A DNA stretch of 64,000 nt from an uncultured Eubacteriales bacterium (GTDB lineage: Bacteria > Bacillota > Clostridia > Oscillospirales > Oscillospiraceae), in the NCBI GenBank assembly GCA_900545515.1, contig UQZA01000003.1, positions 62,001 through 126,000 of the forward strand. Reading direction: 5' to 3'. The position numbers and the translations under genes were made by a program. Within the stretch, counting starts at the first letter, position 1; each line of letters opens with the position of its first letter. The notes beneath the pieces are model-generated. The model was not told where the DNA came from and made no database searches. It worked only from the letters and a program-made list of their open reading frames with translations. This document shows, one piece after another, positions 35,128 to 44,363 of this stretch.

Positions 35128-35706
35128 ATGGCTGAACCTGTGCAGAATTTCCGTACCGCCTTTCATGGCTTTAACCGGGAGGATGTGGTTCGTTTCCTGG
35201 AGACGGCTACGGCCCGGCACACCGCAGAGGTGAACCAGCTTCAGGACGATGTGGCCCGTCTGGAAAAGGAGCTGGCTGCCCTGCGGGAACAACAAACGCC
35301 GGAGGTCTCCAGGGAGGAGCTGGAGGCTCTGCGTGGGGAAAATACCCGTCTGAAAGCCCAGATAGAGGAGCTGGAGGCTCAGCTCACAGAGCCGGAAGCC
35401 CCCGTCGGCGATCAGACCAACTGGAAGGATGAGGAGCTGGCCGCCTACCGCCGGGCGGAGACGGTGGAGCGCCAGGCCCGGAACCGGGCGGCCCAGATGT
35501 ACCACCGGGTCAACGGGCTGATTGCCGACTTAGCGGCCCGGATGGAGGGCAGCAAGGCCGAGATGACCACGGCGGCGGAAGCCCTGGGTCAGGCCCTGGA
35601 TCAGCTGCAGTCCGCTCTGGATGGGGGACAGGACGTCCTCACCGAGGGCGCCGCAACCCTGCGGGCCCTGGAGCCGGAGCACCCGGCAGAGGAAGAGACA
35701 AAATAA
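35128..35706 (+). CDS. DivIVA-like coiled-coil protein
   Basis: A 192-residue soluble protein. Its N-terminus (FRTAFHGFNREDVVRFLE, residues 8-25) matches the membrane-curvature-sensing lipid-binding domain of DivIVA/GpsB proteins. Coiled coil follows (about 32-95, heptads in LQDDVARLEKELAALREQ) and a second helical segment runs at 115-180. DivIVA proteins mark poles and division sites and recruit envelope machinery. GGGAGGA precedes ATG 35128. It is monocistronic here and has no adjacent division genes. Confidence 0.8.
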   Translation: MAEPVQNFRTAFHGFNREDVVRFLETATARHTAEVNQLQDDVARLEKELAALREQQTPEVSREELEALRGENTRLKAQIEELEAQLTEPEAPVGDQTNWKDEELAAYRRAETVERQARNRAAQMYHRVNGLIADLAARMEGSKAEMTTAAEALGQALDQLQSALDGGQDVLTEGAATLRALEPEHPAEEETK

Positions 35707-35781
35707 AACGCCAAAGCTGCCAGCCGCCAGTATATGCGTCCTCAGCGGTACCATGTGGTAGAATCTATATCTGAAATGGAC

Positions 35782-35910
35782 CTGCTGCAAAATGCGTTTT
35801 TGCAGCAGATCTCTTTTAAAAGTTGAAAATAGGGGGAGAAAACGCGAAAATTCGTGTCTTCTCCCCCAAACTATTTGGAACAATCTTTTAAAAAGCGATT
35901 TTGCAGCAGA
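35782..35910. repeat. Hairpins and direct repeats between two genes
   Basis: CTGCTGCAAAA/TTTTGCAGCAG (35782-35808) forms a terminator-like hairpin after the DivIVA-like gene. GGGGGAGAA/TTCTCCCCC (35832-35867) forms a second. GCG(T/A)TTTTGCAGCAGA occurs twice (35794-35809 and 35895-35910), as does TCTTTTAAAA. They probably end transcription from both sides. Confidence 0.55.
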
Positions 35911-35927
35911 CCCTTATGATGATCCGG

Positions 35928-37205
35928 CTATCTGGCATGGACTCTGGCCATGTCCCGTTCAGCGGGCTTTGGCTGGATTTCCCCGGCCTTGGTCAGGGCA
36001 ATTTTGGTGAAGATGGGACCGACCAGCTCATAAACGAGAACGGAGAAAAGGATAATATCCCGAATGACGGCCCCTTCCTGACCCATTTGCGCTGCCACTG
36101 TCACAGACATGCCCAGAGCAACGCCAGCCTGGGGGAGCAGGGTGATGCCCAGATATTTACATACCTTTTCCTCACATTTCATCAGCTTGGCTGCGGCGGA
36201 GGCGCCGGCAATTTTGCCGGCAGACCGGGACAAAATATAGGCAATCCCGATACCAACCACGGCCAGCTCCCCGAACACCCGCAAATCCAACTCCGCGCCA
36301 CTAAGCACGAAGAAGAGGACATAAAGCGGGGCCGTCCAGCGGTCTGTTTTGAACATGATTTCCTCGGAGAAATCGCAGACATTGCAAAATACGGTACCCA
36401 CCATCATACACACCAACAGAGGAGAGAACCCGATGGAGATCTCTCCACCCAGGGGAATCTGCACCTTGGACAGGGCGGTGGCAAGGATGACAAAGGTGAC
36501 AGCAATGCTGAGACGCTTGGAATTGGAGTGGAACAGCTTCTCTACCAGGGAGAACAAGCCGCCCAGGATGCTACCCAAGCCCAGGGAGCAGACAATCTCC
36601 AGCAAGGGATTGAGCACCACGGACAAGAGGCTGAAGGAGCCGCTGATCATAGTTTTGGCCACACCAAAGGAGATGGCAAAGACCACCAGACCTACTGCGT
36701 CATCCAGGGCCACAATGGGCAGGAGCAGATTCGTAAGCGGCCCCTTGGCTTTGTATTGGTTTACCACCATAATGGTGGCGGCAGGGGCAGTTGCTGTGGC
36801 CACGGCGCCCAGCACAATACAAGTGGAGACCGGCAGCTTATCTCCCAAAACCAAATGGAGCAGCAGCAGGGTAATATCCACCAAAATCGTGGCGGCTAAG
36901 GCCTGAATGATGGCGATGACGGTGGCCTGCTTACCCGTGTGCTTCAAGGCAGACAGCCGGAACTCATTGCCGATGGAGAAGGCAATGAAGCCCAGCGCCA
37001 CATCGCAGATCAGGCTGAAGCTGGCAACATAATCGAAAGAGGCAAAGCCGATCCCGGGAATGCCCAAAAGTCCCAGACAGTTGGGCCCAATGAGGACGCC
37101 TGCTACCAGGTAAGCGGTGACGGCGGGCAGATGCCAGCGCTTGACGAGCCGGGACATCATCAAGCCGGCTAGCAAGGCAAAGGCAATGGATAAAAGTGCT
37201 TCCAT
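35928..37205 (-). CDS. Cation:proton antiporter, CPA2 family
   Basis: A 425-residue, 12-13-helix sodium or potassium/proton antiporter. It carries the CPA2 pattern: short N-terminal helices (LPAVTAYLVAGVLIGP), the unwound-helix segment ATATAPAATIMVV, and the ion-binding LDDAVGLVVFAISFG with its aspartates. No C-terminal NAD-binding domain is attached. AAAGGAAG precedes ATG 37205; an upstream in-frame start exists but lacks a ribosome binding site. It probably takes part in pH and ion balance. Confidence 0.9.
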   Translation of the reverse strand: MEALLSIAFALLAGLMMSRLVKRWHLPAVTAYLVAGVLIGPNCLGLLGIPGIGFASFDYVASFSLICDVALGFIAFSIGNEFRLSALKHTGKQATVIAIIQALAATILVDITLLLLHLVLGDKLPVSTCIVLGAVATATAPAATIMVVNQYKAKGPLTNLLLPIVALDDAVGLVVFAISFGVAKTMISGSFSLLSVVLNPLLEIVCSLGLGSILGGLFSLVEKLFHSNSKRLSIAVTFVILATALSKVQIPLGGEISIGFSPLLVCMMVGTVFCNVCDFSEEIMFKTDRWTAPLYVLFFVLSGAELDLRVFGELAVVGIGIAYILSRSAGKIAGASAAAKLMKCEEKVCKYLGITLLPQAGVALGMSVTVAAQMGQEGAVIRDIILFSVLVYELVGPIFTKIALTKAGEIQPKPAERDMARVHAR

Positions 37206-37378
37206 ATAGATACTTCCTTTTCGTAGCTTCGTTTTTCCAAGCCCATTATAGCACGTGTTGGGGAACATGCAAGGTAAAAAACTTCACAAGTTTTGGCAGG
37301 TCCACCCCCCTCCTTTGGACCGGAAGTGACAATGGCACAGAATGCGACAGTTTTATATTTTTGGGTGGAAGCTCAGAA

Positions 37379-37407
37379 TTGATCTTTGCTTGGGCCAGGA
37401 GTATACT
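37379..37407 (+). promoter_or_regulatory. Promoter of the second SLH protein gene
   Basis: TTGATC (37379-37384), a 17-base spacer and TATACT (37402-37407), 54 bases before the start codon. Confidence 0.75.
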
Positions 37408-37461
37408 GGGAATACCTGGAAGATCTAACTTGCAGGAAATGATTAATTTGGAGGGATTCTT

Positions 37462-40212
37462 ATGCCAATGAAAACGTGGAAGCCTGTATTGTGTTTGCTG
37501 CTTGTTCTGGCAATCTGCTGTTCCGTTACGGTGGGTGTTGCGGCAGCAACCTACACAGATTCATCCGGTACATATCAGCATACAAAAATTTCCCATGAGG
37601 AAACCCCGGTGAAATCTGTGGACGGCATCGTGGACTACATAGGCGACGGAGTCGTGTCGGCGGCAGACGAGGGTCAGGGCGACCGGGGGCAGAGCTATTC
37701 CTGGGCGGCCATTGCCCACGGGGATGACGTGTATGTCTCTACCTGCTACAACGCCATGGGAAATACACTCACCCTGATGGATTCTGCTTTGGGCCAGCAT
37801 TTCGACCCGGAGACGATGACGGCAGTGCTGAATGTCCTCTACAACGGTGCATTTTACACTGGCGAAGAAGACGGCGGCTCTGCAGGTGGCGTTTTGGTCA
37901 AAGTGAATGTGGTAACGGGAGAGGTCAAGCTCCTGATGTCCAAGGCAACCACCGGTGAAAACTGCCTGTTCCGCAATGCTTGCGAATATGAGGGAAAGCT
38001 TTACTTTTGCGGCTCCGTCAACAGCCTGCCCTGTATTTACCAGGTGGACCCGGAGACGGATGTCTGCAAGCTGGTGTACCAGGGCATGACCCGGCAGGAC
38101 TATATAGAGGGTTATTTGGCCGGAATTTGTACCGGTATCCGGGGCCTGTGTGAATTCAACGGCCAGCTGATTGTCAGCTGCGTCACAAAAGAGGGGCCTC
38201 AGATTCTCTCCTCCACCCACCCCTGGGATGGACAGGAGGCCTTTACCCAGATTGCCGGTCAGGAGGACCTGTTCGGTTATCCGGCTTTTCACTATGAAGA
38301 CAGCATCTATGGCGGCTCCATTTGGGAGATGGTGAACTTCAATGGGAGCCTCTATGTATCCATCTGTACCGGAACTCCGGAGAATATGCCGGATGAGAAC
38401 ACCATGCAGTCCTTTGCTCTGGTCCGGGGCGATCAGGATGAGAGTGGCATGTGGAGCTGGACCGCCGTCATTGGTGACCCTTGGGAGGACGGCGCCAAAT
38501 ATACCTTTGGCATTGACCCCTCCCGTACCCGGGCTGGCGCTGGCGTTCTGATGGTGTATGGGGATTACCTGTACATCGGTGAGTACAACGATGAAGAGAT
38601 TGCGCTGGAGAGTGTACTCTTTGACATTGATTTTGATTTCGTGAATGAGAATCTGCGGCAGTCTGTGAGCCTGTACCGCATGGACAAAGACGAGAATATT
38701 GAGCTGGTGGTGGGAGATCCCACGCCTATGTTCCCGGAAGGTGGCATCTCTGGTATTGGCTCTGGCTTTGGTCACCGGGAAAATCAGTATATCTGGAGAA
38801 TGACTGAGTACGACGGGAAGCTCTATGTAGGAACCTTTGATACCAGCAGCCTCCTGGAGCCCATTGGCCAGTTCTCCAATGGTGATATCAACAACATGAC
38901 CAGGGAGGAGTGGGAGAGCCTGCTGGCCTTCATTCGCACGCTCCTGAAGCTCCAGCAGAAGGAGCAAGGGGATGGGACCAATGCCTCGTCTGCAAACCAG
39001 GAAGACCCCCGGATGGAGCGTCTGACCCAGCTCTTCGACGCCTACACCAATGCCCAGCTGGCGGACTGCCTGACGGGGGATGGCACGAGCCCCTACGGCT
39101 TGGAGCCTGCCGCTCTGTCTGTGCAGGAGCTTCTGGATACGGCCAAGGGAATTCTCACCTGCGCCTACTACCTGAAGGACTCGGTTCGGGGCTTTGACTG
39201 CTATGTCACCGAGGACGGAGAACACTTTGAGACCATCACCACAGACGGCCTGGGCGACCCCTACAACCATGGCCTCCGGGTCTTTGCAGAGACAGATCGC
39301 GGACTTTGCATTGGTACCGCCAACCCCTTCTATGGCACACAGCTGTGGCGAATGAATGAAGTGTCCACAGGAGTCGTCTCGTTTACCAGCAATCTGGAGA
39401 TTGACTTTGACTGGCAGGTGACCCAGTACCATGTGACCGCTGCACCCAACACCCGGGTATTTGACTTCACCATGACACCAGCAAGCTCCCGGAATGTGAT
39501 TTTGGTCAATGGTACACCCATTGAGGGCTATCATGGAGAGGTCCCCCTGGCCCTGGGGCAGAACACGGTTACCGTGACCAACCAGAGCGCCGATGGGGAA
39601 AAGCACATCACCTACACCTTCCAGATCACAGTCCCGCCCTGTGACGGGGGGAGCAGCTGCCCTTGCGCCAAATTTGTCGATGTGGACACATCCAGATGGT
39701 ATCATGAAGGTTTGGACTATGTGGTAGAGTATGAGATCATGAACGGTATCACAGAAAACCGCTTTGCCCCCAATGAAAACATCACCCGAGGCATGGTCAT
39801 GACCATCCTCTACCGGATGGCCAGCTCCCCGGAAGTGACAGGAGGAAGCCCCTACACAGATGTTGCAGAAAACCGTTATTTCTCCCAGGCAGTGGCCTGG
39901 GCGGCAGAGCAAGGGATTGCAACGGGCTATCCCGATGGTACCTTCCGCCCAAATCAGCCGGTCACCCGGCAGGAGCTAGTGACCTTCTACTGGCGGTACG
40001 CAAATCTCGCCGGCTGCGATATGACCATTTCTCAGGGAGCCAGCCTGGCTGAATATCGGGATGGGGATTCCGTGAAGCCCTATGCCAAAGAGGCGATGCT
40101 TTGGGCTGTGGACACCGGCCTCATCCGGGGCGTGGATGCGAACACCCTGGCCCCCAACGGCACGGCCTCCCGGGCTATGGCGGCTACAATGCTGTACCGC
40201 ATGGTTGTGTAA
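37462..40212 (+). CDS. Secreted SLH-domain protein with propeller-like body
   Basis: A 916-residue exported protein. The signal peptide (1-28) is followed by a large beta-rich body (about 50-620) with repeated motifs such as GKLYFCGSVN, GSLYVSICTG and GKLYVGTFDTS that suggest a beta-propeller. A cadherin-like beta-sandwich (about 640-725, ending YTFQITVPP) and three SLH domains (736-916) follow; the SLH domains start at VDVDTSRWYHEG, YTDVAENRYFSQ and YRDGDSVKPYAK. It is anchored to wall polymer by SLH. No catalytic motif was found. GGAGGG lies 6 bases before ATG 37462. The SLH block closely resembles that of the subtilase at 16.1 kb. Confidence 0.9.
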   Translation: MPMKTWKPVLCLLLVLAICCSVTVGVAAATYTDSSGTYQHTKISHEETPVKSVDGIVDYIGDGVVSAADEGQGDRGQSYSWAAIAHGDDVYVSTCYNAMGNTLTLMDSALGQHFDPETMTAVLNVLYNGAFYTGEEDGGSAGGVLVKVNVVTGEVKLLMSKATTGENCLFRNACEYEGKLYFCGSVNSLPCIYQVDPETDVCKLVYQGMTRQDYIEGYLAGICTGIRGLCEFNGQLIVSCVTKEGPQILSSTHPWDGQEAFTQIAGQEDLFGYPAFHYEDSIYGGSIWEMVNFNGSLYVSICTGTPENMPDENTMQSFALVRGDQDESGMWSWTAVIGDPWEDGAKYTFGIDPSRTRAGAGVLMVYGDYLYIGEYNDEEIALESVLFDIDFDFVNENLRQSVSLYRMDKDENIELVVGDPTPMFPEGGISGIGSGFGHRENQYIWRMTEYDGKLYVGTFDTSSLLEPIGQFSNGDINNMTREEWESLLAFIRTLLKLQQKEQGDGTNASSANQEDPRMERLTQLFDAYTNAQLADCLTGDGTSPYGLEPAALSVQELLDTAKGILTCAYYLKDSVRGFDCYVTEDGEHFETITTDGLGDPYNHGLRVFAETDRGLCIGTANPFYGTQLWRMNEVSTGVVSFTSNLEIDFDWQVTQYHVTAAPNTRVFDFTMTPASSRNVILVNGTPIEGYHGEVPLALGQNTVTVTNQSADGEKHITYTFQITVPPCDGGSSCPCAKFVDVDTSRWYHEGLDYVVEYEIMNGITENRFAPNENITRGMVMTILYRMASSPEVTGGSPYTDVAENRYFSQAVAWAAEQGIATGYPDGTFRPNQPVTRQELVTFYWRYANLAGCDMTISQGASLAEYRDGDSVKPYAKEAMLWAVDTGLIRGVDANTLAPNGTASRAMAATMLYRMVV

Positions 40213-40302
40213 AGAGAAAAAGCCCAGGTAATCGAATCATGCCGCAGTGCAACGGCTGGATCACAGGGCTGCCGTCCGATGCCATCCGCAATTTGTGAGA
40301 AA

Positions 40303-40350
40303 TCTGGCTGGGAACCGAAAAAACCTGCGGTTCCCAGCCAGAAATTTTTT
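40303..40350 (+). terminator. Terminator of the second SLH protein gene
   Basis: A perfect 15-bp stem (40303-40317 with 40328-40342) is followed by AATTTTTT. Confidence 0.9.
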
Positions 40351-40593
40351 CTGCTTGGGCGGTTAGAATGGGTAGTGTCAAGCGTTATGGGCAAATTTGT
40401 TTTTGATCTTGCACTATTGCATCACCTTGCCATATTTTGCGACGCGCCCGTCTTTTTTATTTCTCAACTGGCGACTGTAGAAGGGGGCTGTCTCACCAGC
40501 GCAGAGAGGCAGCCCCAAAAATACAGCACCTGGTTCTTACCAGATCGCAAGCAATTTTACATATCACAATTACATTGTTCAAAAACTTATATT
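40351..40593. other. AT-rich spacer with an IS end
   Basis: It contains the inverted IS256-type end and a GGGGCTG-rich hairpin (about 40484-40516) that may terminate the minus-strand DUF2284 gene. There is no gene. The base composition is clearly more AT-rich than in neighbouring genes. Confidence 0.5.
40373..40402 (-). repeat. Inverted orphan IS256-type terminal repeat
   Basis: GGGTAGTGTCAAGCGTTATG and the following GGCAAATTTG form the reverse complement, with a few changes, of the end at 26230-26257. No transposase follows. Confidence 0.6.
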
Positions 40594-41250
40594 TTAAAAT
40601 AAAATAATACTAAAATATACAACCGTGTCGCTTCCGAAACTGTAGCTTAGGCCCATTTCACTGGCTAACTGCAAAATTACGATTCCGTGGCTTTCCATAG
40701 AGGATAGCCGCTGTTCGGGATGTCGGCAGGGCTCGTCCGGGCAAGCGCAGACTTCGCAGGTCGTGCAGCCCGTAGACAATATATAAAAATCTGATAATTT
40801 TTCTTTCAGTTCTATCTGCATCTTTCTCGTAATTTCTTCATGGACCAGTTTCGCCTTGAGACAGGCATTTTTGTCCCATGCGTTTTCAACCTCTGTAACC
40901 GTGGAAAAAAGAAAAAAATTCCGGTAGTTCTTGCACGCCGCTATTTTTTCCTGAATATCGCCGCAATACGGCGGGCAGGCCCAGGAATGGCCATACCGTT
41001 CACAGTCCGTCTCACAGATAAACCACACCTTATCGGAAAAGGGGAGCTGTGCCGTATCTCCAAAGCAGTATTCACAGATTGGAAATGCAAGCGCTGTATC
41101 TTCTATTGTTTTTTGGGGGTCAAAAATTTCTTTCATAAGTTTCTTTTCTCCTACCTCAGCGGCATATTCCCCGGTACTTTCCCATTCTCGTTCTACATCA
41201 TCCACGCAGCTTTTTATTCCAATAAAAACTTTCTTTTTATCCGTGAACAT
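40594..41250 (-). CDS. DUF2284 cysteine-rich putative metal-binding protein
   Basis: A 218-residue soluble protein of the DUF2284 family. Cysteines cluster in CEYCFGDTAQ (about 59-68), CETDCERYGHSWACPPYCG (about 78-96) and CTTCEVCACPDEPCRHP (about 161-177), consistent with binding of metal or an iron-sulfur cluster. The family function is unknown. AAAGGGAG precedes ATG 41250. The gene and its 3' flank are AT-richer than the surrounding genes and lie next to an IS end, which suggests recent gain. Confidence 0.85.
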   Translation of the reverse strand: MFTDKKKVFIGIKSCVDDVEREWESTGEYAAEVGEKKLMKEIFDPQKTIEDTALAFPICEYCFGDTAQLPFSDKVWFICETDCERYGHSWACPPYCGDIQEKIAACKNYRNFFLFSTVTEVENAWDKNACLKAKLVHEEITRKMQIELKEKLSDFYILSTGCTTCEVCACPDEPCRHPEQRLSSMESHGIVILQLASEMGLSYSFGSDTVVYFSIILF

Positions 41251-41475
41251 CTTCCCACTCCCTTTCCATCACCTTTCTGGCTCAGTCTAAATCCCGAAGG
41301 AGAGGCCGTCGGACACCGATCAGATCTGCTTACCCGCTTCTTCAGAGTTTTTCGGCGCTTTTCCCGCTGCTCGGCGTTATCGGCCGCCAATTGGGAGCAG
41401 CTTCCCCATATCCTGGAAACAGCGGCGGGTGGCAATCAAGCGCCATTCCTCAATATGACAAGATACACACATCTG

Positions 41476-41508
41476 GCAAAAACCGGGTTCCAGCCCTGGA
41501 ACCCGGTT
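41476..41508 (-). terminator. Terminator of the pgk-tpiA operon
   Basis: AACCGGGTTCCAG and CTGGAACCCGGTT (41481-41508) form a perfect 13-bp stem with a 2-base loop, followed on the minus strand by TTTTGCC. Confidence 0.85.
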
Positions 41509-41541
41509 GCAAAAGCCCGAATGAAATTCTGAAAGACGCCC

Positions 41542-42318
41542 TTACAGCGTAGGCTGATTGGCCGCCTCGATGATCTTCACAAACTTCTCGGGAACCAGAG
41601 AGGCACCGCCGATGAGGCCACCGTCGATGTCGGGCTGGGCCAGAAGTTCAAACGCGTTTTTATCATTCATGGAGCCACCATACAGGATGGAGATGGCCCG
41701 GGCGTTTTTGGAGCTGTACAGCTTCCGGATGACGGTGCGGATGCTCTCACAGACCTCCTCAGCCTGCTCGGGGGTAGCAGTGCGGCCAGTGCCAATGGCC
41801 CAGATGGGCTCGTAAGCAATGATGACCTTGCGGATCTTCTCTTCCGGCACATTCCGCAGAGCGGACTTGATCTGCATGGTGATCCACTCCTCGGTAATGC
41901 CGGTCTCCCGCTGCTCCAGAGACTCGCCACAGCACACGATGGGGATCAAACCCGCTTCCAGGGCAGCCAGGACCTTGGCGTTCACATCGGCATCCGTCTC
42001 ACCCATAGCCCGGCGCTCGGAGTGACCGATGATCACATACTTGCAGCCGGCATCCACCAGCATATTGGCAGCAATCTCGCCGGTGTAGGCGCCGGAAGCA
42101 TTGGCGTTCACGTTCTCGCCGCCAATGCCCACCCGGGTCTCCCGCATGGCGCGGACGGCAGCGGGAATGCAAACAGCGGGGACGCAGAACACCACGTCGC
42201 ACCAGCGGCCCTTAGGCAGGATGGATTTAAAGGCCGTCATGAATTCCTTGGTTTCGCTGGGGGTCTTATTCATTTTCCAGTTGCCGGCGATGATAGTCTT
42301 GCGGTACTTTCTGTTCAT
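41542..42318 (-). CDS. tpiA: Triosephosphate isomerase
   Basis: A 258-residue glycolytic TIM-barrel enzyme interconverting dihydroxyacetone phosphate and glyceraldehyde 3-phosphate. Catalytic Lys15 sits in GNWKMN, the electrophilic histidine in VIIGHSERR and the general base Glu in AYEPIWAIGTG; the phosphate loop LYGGSM is near the end. Length is typical. It follows pgk with a 93-base gap containing a hairpin, the usual Clostridial order, and ends at a strong terminator. Confidence 0.98.
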   Translation of the reverse strand: MNRKYRKTIIAGNWKMNKTPSETKEFMTAFKSILPKGRWCDVVFCVPAVCIPAAVRAMRETRVGIGGENVNANASGAYTGEIAANMLVDAGCKYVIIGHSERRAMGETDADVNAKVLAALEAGLIPIVCCGESLEQRETGITEEWITMQIKSALRNVPEEKIRKVIIAYEPIWAIGTGRTATPEQAEEVCESIRTVIRKLYSSKNARAISILYGGSMNDKNAFELLAQPDIDGGLIGGASLVPEKFVKIIEAANQPTL

Positions 42319-42365
42319 TTTCTTGAGCCTCCAAATTTATCTATGTGCAAGAATGTGCGCAGAAA

Positions 42366-42396
42366 GCAGCGAGGGAGCGGCAGGCGCCCTCGCTGC
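42366..42396 (-). other. Intercistronic hairpin between pgk and tpiA
   Basis: GCAGCGAGGG (42366-42375) pairs with CCCTCGCTGC (42387-42396). Without a U tract it is more likely a processing or stabilising hairpin than a terminator. Confidence 0.5.
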
Positions 42397-42411
42397 CAAT
42401 TGGTTACAGAG

Positions 42412-43611
42412 TTATTTGTCCTGCAGGCAGGCAATACCGGGCAAGACCTTGCCCTCCAGGAACTCCAGAGAGGCGCCGCCGCCGGTGGAAATATGGGTAA
42501 TCTTGCCTGCGAAGCCCAGCTGCTCGCAGGCAGCCGCGCTGTCACCACCGCCCACAATGGTCACAGCCTGGGAATCAGCCAAAGCCTGGGCCACAGCGAT
42601 GGTGCCCTTGGCCAAAATGGGATTCTCAAACACACCCATGGGGCCGTTCCACACCACAGTCTTGGCAGCTTTCACCGCATTTGCGTAGAGCTCCATGGTC
42701 TTTGGGCCGATGTCCAGACCCATCTGGTCCTGGGGAATGGCATCGGAGGCTACAGTCTCCACATCAATGGGGGCATCAATGGGGTTGGGGAAGGAGGCGG
42801 CGATGGTGGTGTCTACAGGCAGAAGCAGCTTTACGCCCTTGGCCTCTGCCTTGGCCATCATTTCCTTGCAATAGTCCACCTTCTCCTCATCCAGCAGGGA
42901 GGTGCCGGTGGAGTAGCCCTGAGCGGCCAGGAAGGTATAGGCCATGCCGCCGCCGATGATCAGGGTGTCCACCTTCTCCAGGAGGTTGTTGATCACATTC
43001 AGCTTGTCAGAGACCTTTGCGCCGCCCAGAATGGCCACAAAGGGACGCTCCGGGTTGGCCAGGGCTTTGCCCATAATCCCCACTTCCTTCTGCACCAGGT
43101 AGCCGCAGACGGCAGGGAGATAATCCGCCACACCGGCGGTAGAGGAATGGGCCCGGTGGGCCGTGCCAAAGGCATCATTCACAAAGAGATCTGCCAGGGA
43201 GGCCAGCTCCTTGCTAAGCTCGGGGTCGTTCTTGGTTTCGCCCTTGATATAGCGGACGTTCTCCAGCAGCATCACGTCCCCATCCTTCAAGCTGGCGGCC
43301 TTGGCCTTGGCATCCTCGCCCACCACGTCAGCGGCCATGAGGACCTCCTTGCCCAGAAGCTCGCTCAGGCGCTGAGCCACCACCTTCAGGCTCAGCTCCG
43401 GCTTCCACTCCCCCTTGGGCTTGCCCATATGAGAGCAGAGAATGACCTTTGCACCATGGTTCATCAGGTACTGAATGGTGGGCAAAGCGGCTACAATCCG
43501 CTTGTCAGAGGTAATTTTACCGTCCTTAGTGGGCACGTTGAAGTCGCAGCGGCACAGCACCCGCTTGCCGGAGACGTCAACATCTTCAATGGATTTCTTA
43601 TTGTAGTTCAT
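42412..43611 (-). CDS. pgk: Phosphoglycerate kinase
   Basis: A 399-residue enzyme making ATP from 1,3-bisphosphoglycerate. The N-terminal substrate site shows CRCDFNVP (20-27) and LCSHMGKPKG (58-67). The hinge and nucleotide domain show AILGGAKVSDK and the C-terminal GGGDSAAACEQLG. ACAGGAGG precedes ATG 43611. It lies 14 bases after trmL and upstream of tpiA, so the three are probably one transcript. Confidence 0.98.
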   Translation of the reverse strand: MNYNKKSIEDVDVSGKRVLCRCDFNVPTKDGKITSDKRIVAALPTIQYLMNHGAKVILCSHMGKPKGEWKPELSLKVVAQRLSELLGKEVLMAADVVGEDAKAKAASLKDGDVMLLENVRYIKGETKNDPELSKELASLADLFVNDAFGTAHRAHSSTAGVADYLPAVCGYLVQKEVGIMGKALANPERPFVAILGGAKVSDKLNVINNLLEKVDTLIIGGGMAYTFLAAQGYSTGTSLLDEEKVDYCKEMMAKAEAKGVKLLLPVDTTIAASFPNPIDAPIDVETVASDAIPQDQMGLDIGPKTMELYANAVKAAKTVVWNGPMGVFENPILAKGTIAVAQALADSQAVTIVGGGDSAAACEQLGFAGKITHISTGGGASLEFLEGKVLPGIACLQDK

Positions 43612-43625
43612 GGTTATGCCTCCTG

Positions 43626-44132
43626 TTATTGTCCGGACTGGAAGCCGGTCCAGTCCCGCATTTGACCAAACTCCTGGAGCTGGGGAAAATCCAGCTGTCG
43701 CAGGGCTTCATAAACGGTAACAGCCACAGAATTGCTCAGATTGAGGCTCCGGGCATTGGGCCGCATGGGAATGCGCAGGCAGCTTGCCTCGTGGCGGGCC
43801 AGAAAATCCTCCGGCAGGCCCCGAGTTTCCTTACCGAAAAACAGGTAACAGCCGTCCTGAAAGACCGCTTCGGTGTGGGCCCGGGGGGCCTTGGTGGACA
43901 GGCACCACATCTGCTCCACTTGGTTGATCCGGAAAAACTCCTCCAGATTGTCATAGACCCGCACATCCACCAGGTGCCAATAGTCCAGCCCTGCTCGCCG
44001 CACCGCCTTCTCGGAGATGTCAAAGCCCAGAGGGCGAATGAGGTGCAAGACACTACCGGTGGCGGCACAGGTACGGGCAATGTTACCAGTGTTGGCCGGA
44101 ATCTCCGGCTCCACCAGGACCACGTGAAGCAT
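43626..44132 (-). CDS. trmL: tRNA (cytidine(34)-2'-O)-methyltransferase
   Basis: A 168-residue SPOUT-class methyltransferase that 2'-O-methylates the wobble base of tRNA-Leu isoacceptors. Motifs are EPEIPANTGNIARTC (8-22), FGKETRGLPE (95-104) and the knot motif IPMRPNARSLNLSNSVAV (about 117-134). ATG 44132 is preferred because AGGAGG lies 9 bases upstream; the longer frame starts before this site. It sits upstream of pgk behind a clear promoter. Confidence 0.95.
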   Translation of the reverse strand: MLHVVLVEPEIPANTGNIARTCAATGSVLHLIRPLGFDISEKAVRRAGLDYWHLVDVRVYDNLEEFFRINQVEQMWCLSTKAPRAHTEAVFQDGCYLFFGKETRGLPEDFLARHEASCLRIPMRPNARSLNLSNSVAVTVYEALRQLDFPQLQEFGQMRDWTGFQSGQ

Positions 44133-44162
44133 GAGCGAGGACCTCCTGCGTTTACTTGGAAT

Positions 44163-44191
44163 ATTGTAAGTCAAATTCTCTCTAAAATCAA
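44163..44191 (-). promoter_or_regulatory. Promoter of trmL-pgk-tpiA
   Basis: TTGATT (44191-44186), a 17-base spacer and TACAAT (44168-44163) on the minus strand, 31 bases before the trmL start. Confidence 0.7.
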
Positions 44192-44363
44192 TCCAAAAAA
44201 ACGGATTCTGGGGAACTTTTCATAGTATTCACAGAAAGCCCTTCCCAAAGCCGGGAATTTTGTGAATTTTAGCGGCCCGGCCAGCAGCTGCCCCTGAGGC
44301 TCTGGGGCAACCGGTCACAATTTCGGAGAAATTCCCAGTCATTTCCCTGCAATTTGCCGGTTT

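Noticed and set aside
37561..39912. A 783-codon minus-strand frame opposite the second SLH protein
   Set aside because: The plus strand has a signal peptide, promoter, ribosome binding site, SLH domains and terminator; the minus frame has none of these.
41251..41475. Short open frames on both strands upstream of the DUF2284 gene
   Set aside because: No ribosome binding site, motif or consistent coding signal; treated as spacer.
42022..43665. A 547-codon plus-strand frame opposite pgk and tpiA
   Set aside because: It is antisense to two enzymes with intact active-site motifs and shows no domain of its own.
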